From: Patiria pectinifera
Lineage: Eukaryota; Echinodermata; Asteroidea; Valvatida; Asterinidae
Length of the DNA stretch: 64,000 bases
Direction of reading: 5' to 3'
Assembly (NCBI GenBank): GCA_029964075.1
Contig: CM057135.1
Coordinates: forward strand, 15,526,863 to 15,590,862
Shown: positions 34,037-45,440 of the stretch, in pieces
Layout: every line of letters begins with the position of its first letter
Position numbering within the stretch: position 1 is the stretch's first letter
Program-made: the position numbers and the translations under genes
The notes under the pieces: generated by a model
The model's database searches: none
What the model was told of the DNA's origin: nothing
Seen by the model: the letters and a program-made list of their open reading frames with translations, nothing else

Positions 34037-37000
34037 GGGTCATGGAAGGAGCGTTCACGTCGCGGCCCTGTTTCTACTAATCCTCCCACCACCACGCACA
34101 AGGAAAGTGCAAGATCAACTGAAACATCATGCCCGGAGACAGATACGGCAGTCGCCGATATCAGAAACGAGGGTCCTTAACAGGACCAGCATTGACTGTT
34201 ATCTCTGCAAATGTCGAAGGGTTCTCGTCTTCAAAGCAAAACATCCTAGCTGAGCTTTGCAGTAAGATGCATTGTGACGTCCTATGCTTGCAGGAGACGC
34301 ACAGAGGGAACGAGAACAACCGTCCAAAAATACATGGTATGGTCTTGGCATGTGAGCGTCCCCATCGTCAGTATGGCAGTGCTATCTTTGTCAAGCCAGG
34401 CTCTGCTATAGAAGCTACGTCAAGATCAGAGGAACAAAACATCGAAGTTCCAACTGTTGAGTTGAGCAGTATTGTGATAACATCTGTATACAAACCACCA
34501 GGAGTAGTCTTCAGCTTCCCCGATCCTGTTCCTCAAGTATACAACAAACCACAGGTCATCATCGGAGACTTTAAGAGTACCCAGTGGGGCTACATGGATA
34601 CAAACAAGGATGGAGAAGCGGTTGAAGAGTGGATGGATGCCAACCAGCTTAGTCTTATCCACGACCCCAAATTGCCTCCATCATTCCATAGCGCCCGTTG
34701 GAGACGTGGCTACAACCCAGACTAAGCTGCTGTCACCAGTGATATTGCAGGTCTGTGTAAGAAGATTGTAATGGATCCTGTACCACAGACTCAACACCGT
34801 CCTATTGGTATCCAAGTCAACGCAGCAGAGGTACCTACCGTTGTGCCATTCAAAAGGCGCTTTAACTACAAGAGAGCTGACTGGAATGGATTCAGTCAGG
34901 AGCTGGAACAGAAGATCAAAAACATCAAACCCACACCGGATAACTATAACATGTTCACCGAACTTGTTAAGAAAACGGCACGAAGGCACATCCCCCGAGG
35001 CTGCAGGGTTGAGTATATTCCTGGTCTCTCTAAAGAGGCAGCTGTTCTTTACAATGACTATGTTACAATGTTTGAAACTGATCCCTTCTCAGAGGCAACA
35101 GCAGCAGCTGGGGAGAAGGTGATGGAAAACATCTACCAAGAGCGCCAACAAACCTGGAACGCACTGCTTGAGGCAACAGACATGTCAAAGAACAGCAAGA
35201 AGGCGTGGTCTCTAATCCGCAAGCTTCGTGGTGATCCCAAAGTTGCCCCTCAACAACCCAAGGTCACTGCAAATCAAGTTGCGCATCAATTGCTCTTGAA
35301 TGGGAAAAGCGGAAAAAAGCAGCAAAGGATCAAGCTAGACCGCAACAAGTGCACCGAAGACCCTGGTTTCACAAGACCATTCACCATGGAAGAGCTAGAA
35401 ATTGGCTTGTCAAGTCTCAAACCAGGAAAGGCCATTGGGCTAGACAACATCGCGACTGAGCAGATCAAGTACTTTGGACCTGAGGCAAAGAAATGGCTTC
35501 TGCAGTTGTATAACCACTGTCAGACAACACATAAGCATCCTTAGATCTGGAAGAAAGCTCATGTGATAGCGCTGCTAAAACCAGGGAAAGATCCATCAAG
35601 CCCAAAGAGCTACAGACCAATTTCACTTCTCAGCCATACCTACAAGCTGTTCGAACGCCTAATTCTTAACAGAATAGCTCCAACAGTAGACGAACGCCTC
35701 ATCCCTGAGCAAGCAGGATTTCGTCCTGGAAAATCAACAACAAGCCAAGTGCTCAACCTGACACAACACATCGAAGATGGTTTTGAGAAAGGGTTGGTAA
35801 CCGGTGCAGTCTTTGTTGACCTGTCTGCAGCATATGATACAGTCAACCATAGATGTCTGCTTAGCAAGATCTTGGAGCTGACAAAGGATATCCGGCTAAC
35901 AGAGTTGATTGAAAGTATGCTGGAGAACAGGCTGTTCTTTGTGGAGTTGGGTGGCAAACGAAGCAGATGGCGTAGGTTGAAGAATGGTCTTCCTCAAGGG
36001 AGCGTGCTTGCCCCCATTCTTTTTAACATCTACACCAACGACCAACCGAGAAGTGATGAAACATGTCGCTTTGCATATGCTGACGATCTGAGTGTTGCCG
36101 CACAAGATACGGACTTCTCAGTAGTTGAGAAAAGGCTGACTGGTGCTCTCAGTCAGTTAACACTGTACTATGAAGAAAACCACCTCCGTGCCAACCCATC
36201 CAAGACACAGGTGTGTGCCTTCCATCTGAGAAACCACGAAGCCAAGCGCCAACTTCAAATAACCTGGTCTGGAACGACTCTTGAACACTGCGAGCACCCT
36301 GTCTACCTAGGTGTCACCCTTGATCGCTGTCTCACTTTTAAGACCCACATTCAAAGGACAAAGGCGAAAGTGAGTGCACGCAACAACATCTTGTGCATGC
36401 TCACCAATACAAGATGGGGTGCAAGTCCACAGACCCTGCGGTCCACTGCCTTAGCTCTCTGCTACTCCACAGCTGAGTACGCGAGCCCAGTATGGGAAAG
36501 ATCTGCCCATGCTAAGAAGCTAGATCCAGCCCTTAATGCTTCCTGCCGACTGATCACAGGCTGTCTCAGGCCGACAAACACCAACAGCCTCTACACCCTG
36601 GCAGGCATAGCCCCGCCAGACATCAGAAGATCAGCAGCCAGCATGAAGGAGCGTCAGCGACAGACAAATGACGATCGACACCCTATGTTTGGCCAGACAC
36701 CAGCACAAAGTCGCCTGAAGTCAAGGAAGAGCTTTCTGAAATGTGTTACTCCTCTTGAGGATGACACAACAAGCGAGGCACGAGTCACCATGTGGGCAGA
36801 CAGAAACAACAGTTTGCCACCCTCGGCAACCATGGGGCTGATGGCTAGAGAGCAACTACCGCCTGGTGCAGACGCAAGCTGGGCAAAGTGGAAATGCCTC
36901 AACAGACTGAGAACTGGAGTTGGCAGAGCCAAGGTGACACTCAACAAGTTGGGATATAGTTCCTCCAATGATACCATGTGTGATTGTGGCGTAGAGCCAC

Positions 37001-37145
37001 AAACTATGGAGCACCTTTTGAGATGCCCTCTTCTACAACACCCTTGCACAGCTGCCGACCTTGCATTGTACAATGAAGATGCAGAGAAATGTGTTCGGCG
37101 TTGGCTGAACCGAATTTAGCTTTGTGACGTGGACTCGATAAGAAG
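34037..37145 (+). mobile_element. Near-full-length LINE inserted in the PLE
   Basis: The 3.1 kb between the two 13-bp duplications hold one non-LTR retrotransposon, with a short 5' leader, one long coding frame, and a short 3' tail ending TGGACTCGATAAGAAG. There is no poly-A tail. The match of the interrupted site to an empty copy in the same window fixes the boundaries. Confidence 0.85.
34129..37119 (+). pseudogene. LINE endonuclease/reverse transcriptase, two stop codons
   Basis: One frame of about 996 codons. The AP-endonuclease-like part has SANVEGFSSSKQ, CLQETHRG and IIGDFKS. It is followed by a linker, reverse transcriptase with SYRPISLLSHTYKLFERLI, FVDLSAAYDTVNH, GLPQGSVLAP and the catalytic FAYADDLSV, then a Cys/His end CDCGVEPQTMEHLLRCPLL. 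TAA at 34723-34725 and TAG at 35542-35544 are the only breaks, so this is a recently inactivated copy. The layout is that of Jockey-superfamily LINEs; I do not assign the clade more closely. Confidence 0.85.
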
Positions 37146-37158
37146 ACCAATGGTTCTG
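37146..37158. repeat. 13-bp LINE target duplication, right copy
   Basis: ACCAATGGTTCTG, matching 34024-34036. Confidence 0.9.
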
Positions 37159-37303
37159 TGGGTAGTGACAGAAGAGTGGCCAGAAAAGGAGTCAGACTCC
37201 TGGATATGAATCTGGCAGACAACACATCTGTAACTGCACTTGAAAGTACCATGCTGGGTGGGAGGGGATGCATGTAAGGATGGGACTTCAGCTCGAACAA
37301 TTA
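37146..37303 (-). mobile_element. Penelope-like element, minus strand, part 2 (5'-truncated)
   Basis: The reverse complement of 37159-37303 matches 39806-39958 of the plus-strand PLE almost base for base (GCATCCCCTCCCACCCAGCA and onward). It continues across the LINE target into 34023. Homology stops at the T-rich boundary near 37304. Confidence 0.85.
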
Positions 37304-40145
37304 ATTTTTAGATTTATATATTTCAGGTCCATCCAGTCAGTAAGCAGTTTGCAGCAGACTTACTTTTTTTCATGTTTCAACTTCTCTGTTGCAGTATCCC
37401 TTCGTGGTGATCCTCCTTGCTGACATGTAAGTTTCATTGTGTTTTGTTTTGTTCCTTCTTTTGATCGTTTTATACCATGTACTAATCAATTTGTTCTCTC
37501 CACACTACAGGTACCTACAATTTTGTTTTGCTCTGTCCCTTCAAAAGCCATGAGCAACTCCATTTGACTTGTACTTTTTGTCTTCCTTCCTTGTGTTCCT
37601 CCACTGATTTATTGTATTAACCATTTATTCTCTCCCTTTCTACAGATATGAGTGACACCATTTGCACTTTCCAACACCTCAGAAAGGCAAAGGAAAAGGC
37701 CTTACGCTTTTCCTACCATTAGGATAACTGCTGTTTTTACCCCCTTTCTCGATTTATCCTCAAAGGTTTGCAACTGTCTCACACTCCCTGCTTAGGAAAC
37801 CTCCCACCACACCTTCAAAGGAGATGGAAGTTATACATGGTGCCTGTATTAAACTCATCAATATTATCTCTCAGCAGTGTCAATTTACACGTGAGGACCT
37901 CCATCAGGATATTTCCCACCTTGACTCCCAACTCAAATCCAGTTGTTCTGATTCCAGGAATTTCCATGATGAGATTGAAAGGGGTTTGTCTAACCTTGAC
38001 TCTGTCCTACTCAACAGGAGAAACAAGAAGATTGGTGGCTTGCTTGCCAAGCAACAGCAACGCAGACACAGACGTTTCAGACGTCCTAGGTCCCCATCTA
38101 CCACGCCACCGCCAGAACCCCCTGTCAACACTGTAGTTAATCTTTCTTCCTCATCAATATCCGACGCAGAGCACAAACTTCTCTCCAAGGGTCTCAATTT
38201 TTGTCCCGCTCCCCGTTCTGTGAACCAGGTTCAGCTCAGCCAAGATTTTCCTGGACAGTGAACCGTGTGAGCCAGAGTCTTTTCGAGTCAAGAGTTCATG
38301 GGTACCCCCCAAGAATCGTGTGCCAGCCATAGAGGCATACGTTCAAGTTATCAATTCCCAAGTCACTAACCCGGACAACTTCCCCCACAGGACTCATGAT
38401 AATCTCCCCAGAGAGGAGCGCCTGGCTCTCAACTCCTTGCGCTCTCGCACCGACATCATCATCAAGCCTGCAGACAACAAAGGTTCAGCTGTGGTTATCA
38501 TGGATCGTCAGCAGTACATTGATGAGGCCCACCGCCAGTTGGATAATCGCATTAACTATACCCGCCTTGACTCTGACCTCACAGGCACTTTCTGTCGAGG
38601 TATACAACAGGTACTTGACGATATACGATCACGTGACCAGTTGTTCAAGAAAGCGCACAAAGTTCTTTCTCCCTCTGATTGTAGGACTGCCAGATTTTAC
38701 CTTCTACCCAAGATTCACAAGGCTGGCAACACCGGGAGACCCATCATCTCCGGTAATGGCTCACCCACGGAACGCATCTTCCTGTTCATTGACAATTTTC
38801 TCAAACCCCTTGTCCCACAGATTTCGTCTGACATTCACGACACCCCAGACTTCCTACGCAAGCTTGAAGGAATCAAGGACCAGATTCCCAGCACAGCCAT
38901 CATTGGGACTTTCGACGTCTCATCTCTGTACACCAACATCCCACATGAGGAGGGTGTTCGTGTTTGCTCCTTGGCTCTGGCCAAGGCAGGACACACGACT
39001 CCTCCCATCAGTGATGTTGACACCATCATGAGACTTATATTAACGAAGAACAATTTTTCCTTCCTTGGTGAACACTATCTACAGGTACACGGCACTGCAA
39101 TGGGCACTCGCATGGCCCCCTCCATGGCTTGCCTCTTCATGGGTGACCTCGTAGAACGCATTCTTGCCTCGGCCCCATGTCGCCCTTGGATCTGGTGGAG
39201 ATATATTGATGATGATTTTTAATCTGGACCAGTGATGAGGACAGTCTCTTGACTTTCACTAACCACATCAATTCCTTCCACAGAACCATCAAATTCACAT
39301 CGGAGTTCTCGGCTCACCAAACCCATTTTCTGGATGTCACTGTCCGCAAGCAAGGCAACTCATTAACCACTGACCTGTATTCCAAACCCACAGACACCCA
39401 CCAGTACCTCCACTCCTCCAGCTGTCACCCCAGGCACTGCAAAACTGGATTAGCGTATAGCCAGGCACTCGGACTCAAAAGAATTTGTTCTAATGATTCC
39501 GATTTCTCCCGCCATACACAGATACTGAGGAACAACTTCGTGGCCAGGGGTCACAGCTCTCGCCAAGTTCATCGTGCCATTGCCACAGCTAAAGCTATCC
39601 CCAGGAATCTAGCTCTCACGGGAAAGGCCCCTGATGCCATGGCCAAACCCATGATTCCCTTGGTTACCACGTCTCACCCCAATTTCCCTCCCCTTCGCAA
39701 AATCACTAATGACAATCATCATAACATCCATACTTCAGATCGCCTTGCCCGCGCCATCCCCAACGGCCCCACATTGGCTTACAGGCGCCCTCGAAATCTA
39801 CGGGACTTGATTGTTCGATCTGAAGTCCCATCCTTAGATGCATCCCCTCCCACCCAGCATGGTACTTTCAAGTGCAGTTCCGGATGTGTTGTCTGCCAGA
39901 TTCATATCCAGGAGTCTGACTCCTTTTCTGGCCACTCTTCTGTCACTACCCACAGAACCATTGGTAACATCACTTGTAACACCTCTAATGTCATATATCT
40001 CATTTCTTGCAGGGTCTGTGGAGTGCAGTATGTAGGTGAGACTAAGAATACGCACAAGAAGCGTTTCTATGCCCACCGGTCACCGGTCAACACCAAGAAA
40101 CTAGACACCCCTGTTGGTCATCACTTCAACCTGCCTAACCACTGC
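37304..40145 (+). mobile_element. Penelope-like element, plus strand, broken
   Basis: It contains a non-coding 5' part (37304-37770), an N-terminal coding segment with SSSISDAEHKLLSKGLNFCP, reverse transcriptase, connector and GIY-YIG segments. The 3' end is cut within GHHFNLPNHC near 40145, where unrelated DNA begins. It is head-to-head with the minus-strand PLE, and the two meet near 37304. Confidence 0.85.
37824..40145 (+). pseudogene. PLE reverse transcriptase and GIY-YIG endonuclease
   Basis: Three frames are needed. 37824-38261 gives the N-terminal part. 38270-39222 gives PLE-type reverse transcriptase (IIKPADNKGSAVVIMD, FYLLPKIHKAGNTGRPIISG, FDVSSLYTNIPHEEGV, GTAMGTRMAPSMA, WWRYIDDDF). 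After a one-base loss at about 39218, just past the catalytic YIDD, the rest follows (LLTFTNHINSFHRTIKF to GIY-YIG VIYLISCRVCGVQYVGET). About 30 residues near 38250 are lost at the first shift. PLEs insert by combining the two activities; this copy cannot. Confidence 0.85.
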
Positions 40146-40269
40146 TCATCTGCAATTATTTGCCAGTGCCGTTGTACCTCATGTATGACCCTATGGCCTT
40201 ATTGTACTAATATTATTCGTTATACATGTAGTACAAATATTAAGGTTTCACTACTTTTTTTCCTGATAT
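40146..40269 (+). other. Junction between PLE and transposase gene
   Basis: Short AT-rich stretch ending in a pyrimidine tract and acceptor (TTTTTTTCCTGATATACAG). It may be the intron in which the PLE landed. Confidence 0.4.
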
Positions 40270-42841
40270 ACAGACAATGCTATAGACATGGAAGCTTTGA
40301 GATTATTGGCGGAGACTGACATCCAAACCTTAATTCCTAAGGTGGGATTGAGGCTGAAGTTCTTGGCAAGGTGGAAAAAGCATGTGAGTTAAAAATTCAT
40401 CATTTATAGAGTAAATGCTCCTTGTGGAACCTTCAAAGATGTTGTGCTTCAAGTGATTGAATGAGGTTGAAGAGGGTGTGAGTGGCCTATTCTCTCATCT
40501 TAAGTACATTCATGGTATACATTCAGGCACCTCAACATTTATCATATGTAGGCAGGATGGATGTCTCGCATCATTTTCATACTTGTCATCTTACAAACGG
40601 CATATTATTGCTGAACATGCAAATGTGGAAATGAAGCCCCAAGCTGAACAATCACAAGTGCTTGTAGATGAAGAAGCAGAACAATTTTGTGCAGAGTTAG
40701 AGGAATCCCATAGTAATGACGCTACACAGCAATGTAGGGATGATATTTTTGAAGCAGTCTCTTTCTTCATAGCAAGCATGAAAGCATCTTCATCCATTCC
40801 GTATACCTCTATACAGAAGGTGATCTGTGAAGTTGAAGACTTGCTTCAAGTTGTTTGTAATCATCTACACAGAATGCTTACAGTGGCTGTAAAAGATGTC
40901 CAGTTGAGTGGCCAATTAATAGATGCTGATGTTTCTAAGTTTGGTTCAGTATTTCTGGAATTGCAAGTTGTGAAGACAGCTTTCAATAGGCTTCGGTCAC
41001 AATACCAGCAAGAAAAGTATTTCACAGAAAAGGGCTATCTTGTGAACCCACAGACAAAAGTTTTGGGTCAGTCATTCACCACCCAAAGTGACAGTGCAAA
41101 AAACATCTGGAACAGCCTGGTGTAATGCAAGCAATTCTTGATCAACAACACTTGGAGGATGATGGTGTCTTGAGAAGTTACCGCAATGACAGCTACTTCC
41201 AACATAAATACTCTACAGGTTCTGGTGTTATCATTCCGATACTCTTATACTGTGATGATTATGAGACCGGAAATCCCTTGGGGGTCTAAAAAGGGTGTCA
41301 ACAAACTTGCTGGCTTCTATGTAAGCCTTCTATGTCTGCCAGCTCAGTTTCAGGCATCCTTGAAGAATATATTACTGGCTGCATGTGCTAAAAGAGTCAA
41401 TGTGAACAAATACGGGATTGACAGTATTCTCTCGGCAATAGTAAATGACTTGAATGAAATGGAAAAGTGGGGTCTTCAGGTTTCGTGTGAATCATACACA
41501 GGATGTGTGAAGCCAGTTTTTTTTCAAGTAATTGGCGATAACTTGGGCCTCCATGAAATGCTTGGCTTTGTGGGCAGTTTCACTGCCAATTATCCATGCC
41601 GATTCTGTAAGGCACCAAAAGAAGTCACTAAACAGCAACTTGTGGAAGATGTGTCCTTGTTAAGAGACAGAGCCAACTATGATGCAGACGTGCAACTAGA
41701 AGACGTCTCTCAAACAGGGATAAAACGCTCTTCAGTGTCGAATGAAGTGTATGGCTTTCATGTAATTGAGAATTATGTTACAGACATAATGCATGACTTC
41801 CTTGAAGGTATAATACCTGTTGAAATCAAACTAGCACTTGATGTTCTCATTCGGAAAGGAAGGTTCACCCTCCAACAGCTCAACGACCGGTTGTCTGCAT
41901 TTAGCTATGGATTTGCTGAAAAGAAAAATAAGCCCAGCCCAATTCAGCCATCAGCACTGATGAATCCATCTGGTCCCAGTGGTCAAAGAGCAGCTCAGAT
42001 GAAATGTTTGGCCTTATATCTTCCTCTAATCATCGGAGATACAGTTTCTGAGACATCTGATGTCTGGGAAATGTTACTGCTTCTTCTTGATATTTATAAA
42101 ATCATTATGGCACCACATATCAGCAAGTCGGGAACGTACTTGTTGAAGGCATTGATCAAGGACCACCATCAACTCTTCTTGAGGCTCTTCAAAGGCAGAA
42201 ATCTCACCCCAAACAGCATTACATAACACACTACCCTCGCCTAATACGAGTTCTTGGGCCAATGGCACAGTATTCCAGCATGCGGAAGGAAGGTAAACAC
42301 AAACCATTTAAAAGATGGGCTCGTGTATGTAACAACTACGAGAACATCGCAAAAGCATTTGCGGAGAGGCATCAGCAACAACAAAGCTATGATTTCTTAC
42401 TGAAGCAGCCAATGAAATATGAAGTCGAAATAAAGAATCAGTTTCCTGTGCAAGTTTCTTCAATTGATCAGGCTGATTCAGTATGTGCCTTTCTTGATTG
42501 TGAAGAAGATCACACGGTTACTCTGTCAGGGAGCATTTGTGTCCAATCTTACGACTTCAAGCCAAATTATATGGTTTTGAACGAGTGGCATGATGATGGC
42601 CCCAGGTTCGCACAAGTAATGTACATCATGATAAATGAAAACAAAGTGTACTTTGTTTAACGCCCCTGGGAAACATCCTACTACAACAGACATAGACATG
42701 CGTATGCTGTGGAAGATTCTGAAGGAGGTGTCCTTTTCAAACAGCCCGAGGAGCTTCTGGTGTGCAGACCATTTCATGTCACTAAGTGCTATGAAAAGGA
42801 GGATCATTCCTGGTACATCGTAACTACATTTAACCTTGTCT
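40270..42841 (+). pseudogene. SAM/C2H2-containing DNA transposase, degenerate
   Basis: An exon from 40270 to about 40384 encodes NAIDMEALRLLAETDIQTLI and PKVGLRLKFLARWKKH, the C-terminal half of a SAM-like domain, before GTGAGT. The next part has a C2H2-like unit (CRQDGCLASF...HIIAEH). Then, in shifted frames, come ILLYCDDYETGNPLG, KKGVNKLAGFY, GDNLGLHEMLGF, CRFCKAPKE and MHDFLEGIIPVE. Further on are KQHYITHYPRLIRVLGPMAQ, MRKEGKHKPFKRW and the end YYNRHRHAYAVED...FHVTKCYEKEDHSWYIV. Frame changes lie near 41090, 41285 and 42195, and a TAA stop at 42658-42660. I know this layout from many animal genomes and think it is CACTA/EnSpm-like, but that assignment is from memory and uncertain. No terminal repeats were identified. 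Confidence 0.7.
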
Positions 42842-43039
42842 AATAAGACTGGTATGTACAGCAATCTGTGAACACTCTGAAAACTGTTGAAATATTGCAT
42901 TGATGCCATTTAGTATTCTTTTTACTTTTGTAAATGTACGTGATAGTTTTTCAGATGGAATATTATTTTGGGAGGAATGATTACTACAGGTGGAGTGCTG
43001 CGGTCTAGTCTTGTATCCGATTTGTAATCTGCGTGTAAT

Positions 43040-43339
43040 TCTGCAGGTTGTGGTTCAGTTAGTCCAGCCTGGGGTCATGGTGGGTCTTGGGCAAGGCACT
43101 TTGTCACTCATTGCTTCTCTCCACCCAGGAGTAAATGGGTACCTGTGAGGGCAGAAATGGTTATTGTGGTGGGCAGAAATGGTGGTGGGTTGATTTAGCT
43201 TCCTTGCGCCTAAAAGGCAGCATCGAGCTGTATACTCCCCAGGGAGCTGAGAAGGTTTCAGGAGTGTTTGCCCATTAAAACAGGGGAAATTGATACCCTG
43301 TTGTGGTGTAAAAGCGCTATATAAATGCCTCCTATTATT
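43040..43339 (+). mobile_element. CR1/L2-type LINE or SINE tail
   Basis: GGGCAAGGCACTTTGTCACT, CACCCAGGAGTAAATGGGTA and the end GCGCTATATAAATGCC followed by TATTATTA are the hallmark of a widespread animal LINE/SINE 3' end. No coding part remains. Confidence 0.75.
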
Positions 43340-43369
43340 AGCTGTTCCCAATTTCAATTGGGAACAGCT
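43340..43369. repeat. Perfect hairpin, 14-base arms
   Basis: AGCTGTTCCCAATT, two bases, AATTGGGAACAGCT. Confidence 0.9.
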
Positions 43370-43405
43370 CTTGTTCTCGTTAAAGTTTTTTTTTTTCCTT
43401 TTTTT

Positions 43406-43433
43406 GGCTTTTCCGCAAAAAAGCGGAAAAGCC
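43406..43433. repeat. Hairpin, 11-base arms, A6 loop
   Basis: GGCTTTTCCGC and GCGGAAAAGCC separated by six A. Confidence 0.85.
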
Positions 43434-44675
43434 TTTCTTTTTGTTCTCATTTTTTTTGTTTCTTCTTCTTCTTTTTGTCGCCTAAATCCCATAGACTTTG
43501 TACACGTTTTTTCTCAGTGCCACTTTTGGTACTAATCTTTGTCATACATCATTCAAATTAAGCATAGTCATAGTCCTTATGGCAGAGATGTGCCCCGAAG
43601 AGTGACGTCATGGTGACGTCATCGACTAATTTATTATAGATTTTTGAATATTTAATTTTTCGCATAGACTTTGTACACAAAAATTAAGAAAAAATTGTCG
43701 ATTTTCAAAGGGCATTTTCGACTTTTTGCCAGTAATTCATTTTATATCACTCTTTGTCCAAGCAAAGACCCTAATTCAAACAACATTGTGTAATAATGAC
43801 GTCATGATGACGCCATCAGATGTTCATTTATAGGCAATTAAATTGTGACACTTTTGATATTTAAAAATGCATAAGAAATCAACCGTACGCGTCCGCAGCA
43901 TTTTTTTGCCGGCAAGTGGTAGAGTAGGTTGAAGTCTTTATTTCATTCAGTGTGCGTGAAATCACGTGACCCTTGCTTCCGGTCGAAAAAGGCCAAAACC
44001 GGAAGTGGCTTATTATTTAAAAGTGGAAATAGATATGAACTTGCTTTCAACGGTGTTAGCCTCTTGGCTAATAGTTTTCTTGAAATCATCTACCAATGAC
44101 GTCATTTAAATTTCGAGCGCCCTCTAGCAACAGGTTGAACATTTTTAAAAATGTATTTTGAATAGATGTCTGTGGCGAAGTTTGTCGGAATCGCCTAAAT
44201 ATTGGTGTGTATGATGACCTTGACCAACTTAAGATGTGTGCGAAGTTTTAGGCGTATGACGTCATCAGACCAGAAGTTCTGTTGAAAAGACCTTTCCTTT
44301 TTCAAAAATTGCTGACAAATCAATCCGTACAGATGTAATCTTGAATTGCCCATTAAATGATAGCGTAAACATTTGCCTCAACAGTACCAAGTTCCCAGCT
44401 TGTCAAAATGTTCACACAGTTGACGCGGCGTCGGCAAAAAAATACCCTTGCGCAAGTTGCGGCAGAGAGCTTTAAAACATGCACAGGACTTCCACATGTA
44501 TAGCACGTACACGTGGCTTTGAAACGTCGTACAATGTACATTACGTCCCTTCATTCTCGCCAAAAGAGGGCAGTACATCACTTTCACGGTTGTATTAGCT
44601 GTGCAAGGCCAGGCAGCGAATATTTTATTTACACAACTATCTGGGGCTATCCATTTTTCAGGCGACTTGAATCAC
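43434..44675. other. Intergenic DNA with five TGACGTCA palindromes
   Basis: TGACGTCA at 43603, 43614, 43797, 44097 and 44257 (start positions). CATAGACTTTGTACAC occurs twice (about 43489 and 43663). No gene recognised. Confidence 0.6.
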
Positions 44676-44726
44676 GGTTATAGGATTGTAGAGCGCCGCG
44701 TAGCGGCGCTCTACAATCCTGTAACC
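44676..44726. repeat. Hairpin, 24-base arms, 3-base loop
   Basis: Arms 44676-44699 and 44703-44726 pair with one mismatch; the GC-rich stem tip is GAGCGCCGC/GCGGCGCTC. It sits just upstream of a run of alternating CG. Confidence 0.9.
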
Positions 44727-44804
44727 TTTTACCTACGCGCGCGCGCGTATACTCTCTCCACATGTGTGAAAGTATATAAATTATGAATTGCAGGCATTTT
44801 TCGA

Positions 44805-44878
44805 GCACCGCCGTTGCCTAGTGGTTAGGCATACTGGCTAGGAATCGGAGGTCTCGAGTTCGATTCCTCGCTCGGCCA
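44805..44878 (+). other. tRNA-like sequence, probable SINE head
   Basis: TGCCTAGTGGTTAGGCA forms a good D arm and A box. AGTTCGATTCC is a B box, and CTAGGAA could be an anticodon loop (AGG). The acceptor and T stems do not pair well, so I read it as the tRNA-derived head of a SINE rather than a working tRNA gene. A TATATAAA lies 30 bases upstream. Confidence 0.6.
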
Positions 44879-45180
44879 TCATAGATTTTGCTCTTTTTTT
44901 CAACAATTTTAAGTTGAATCTTAAAAACGTTATTTTTCAAGCGGATACTACTTGTATAGCAGCAATTTCCTTTTTCTTTTCCTGATCTGAGGCTCTGGAG
45001 GATTTTTTTAAAAAGGGAAATAAAGTCCGAAATCCGTACCAAGTTGAAAAATAGTAGCCTCCCCTCAAGCCTGGTTATAAAAACCAAGCCCCATAGGAAA
45101 GCGCACAAAGTACCCCAGATAGTTGTGTAATAAAAAATATCGCGGCCAGGCAGCGTAAAACGAGCGGGCAGCATCTTATT

Positions 45181-45440
45181 AACACTTTTACGGGATCAAA
45201 AGGATAGCGCGTTGCCGCGTTACAAAACAAAATAACGGCACACCGTATTAAGTGAATGGCCCACCATTCGCCAATCAGTAACTTTAACGATTGAACGGGC
45301 GCACAGGCTAAGCTATGCAAGGCCTCGTTAGCCTGAACTGAACACTTTTACGGGATCAAAATAAGGACGGCGCGTCACCCCAAAAAATATAGCGGCACAC
45401 CGTAAAAAGTGAATGGCGCCCCCATTCGCCAATCAGTAGA
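45181..45440 (+). repeat. Two direct repeats, 160 bases apart
   Basis: AACACTTTTACGGGATCAAA starts copies at 45181 and 45341. Both continue to CGGCACACCGTA, GTGAATGG and CCATTCGCCAATCAGTA with small differences. Confidence 0.8.

Larger units (their letters stand above)
44625..45134. repeat. Inverted repeat pair around the tRNA-like region
   Basis: TTATTTACACAACTATCTGG at about 44625 is inverted at about 45114-45134 (CCAGATAGTTGTGTAATAAA). GGCCAGGCAGCG lies beside both, near 44608 and 45144, in the same orientation. The unit between them holds a perfect hairpin and the tRNA-like sequence. Confidence 0.6.

Noticed and set aside
44805-44878. Functional tRNA gene (AGG anticodon)
   Set aside because: The acceptor and T stems pair badly; better read as a SINE head.
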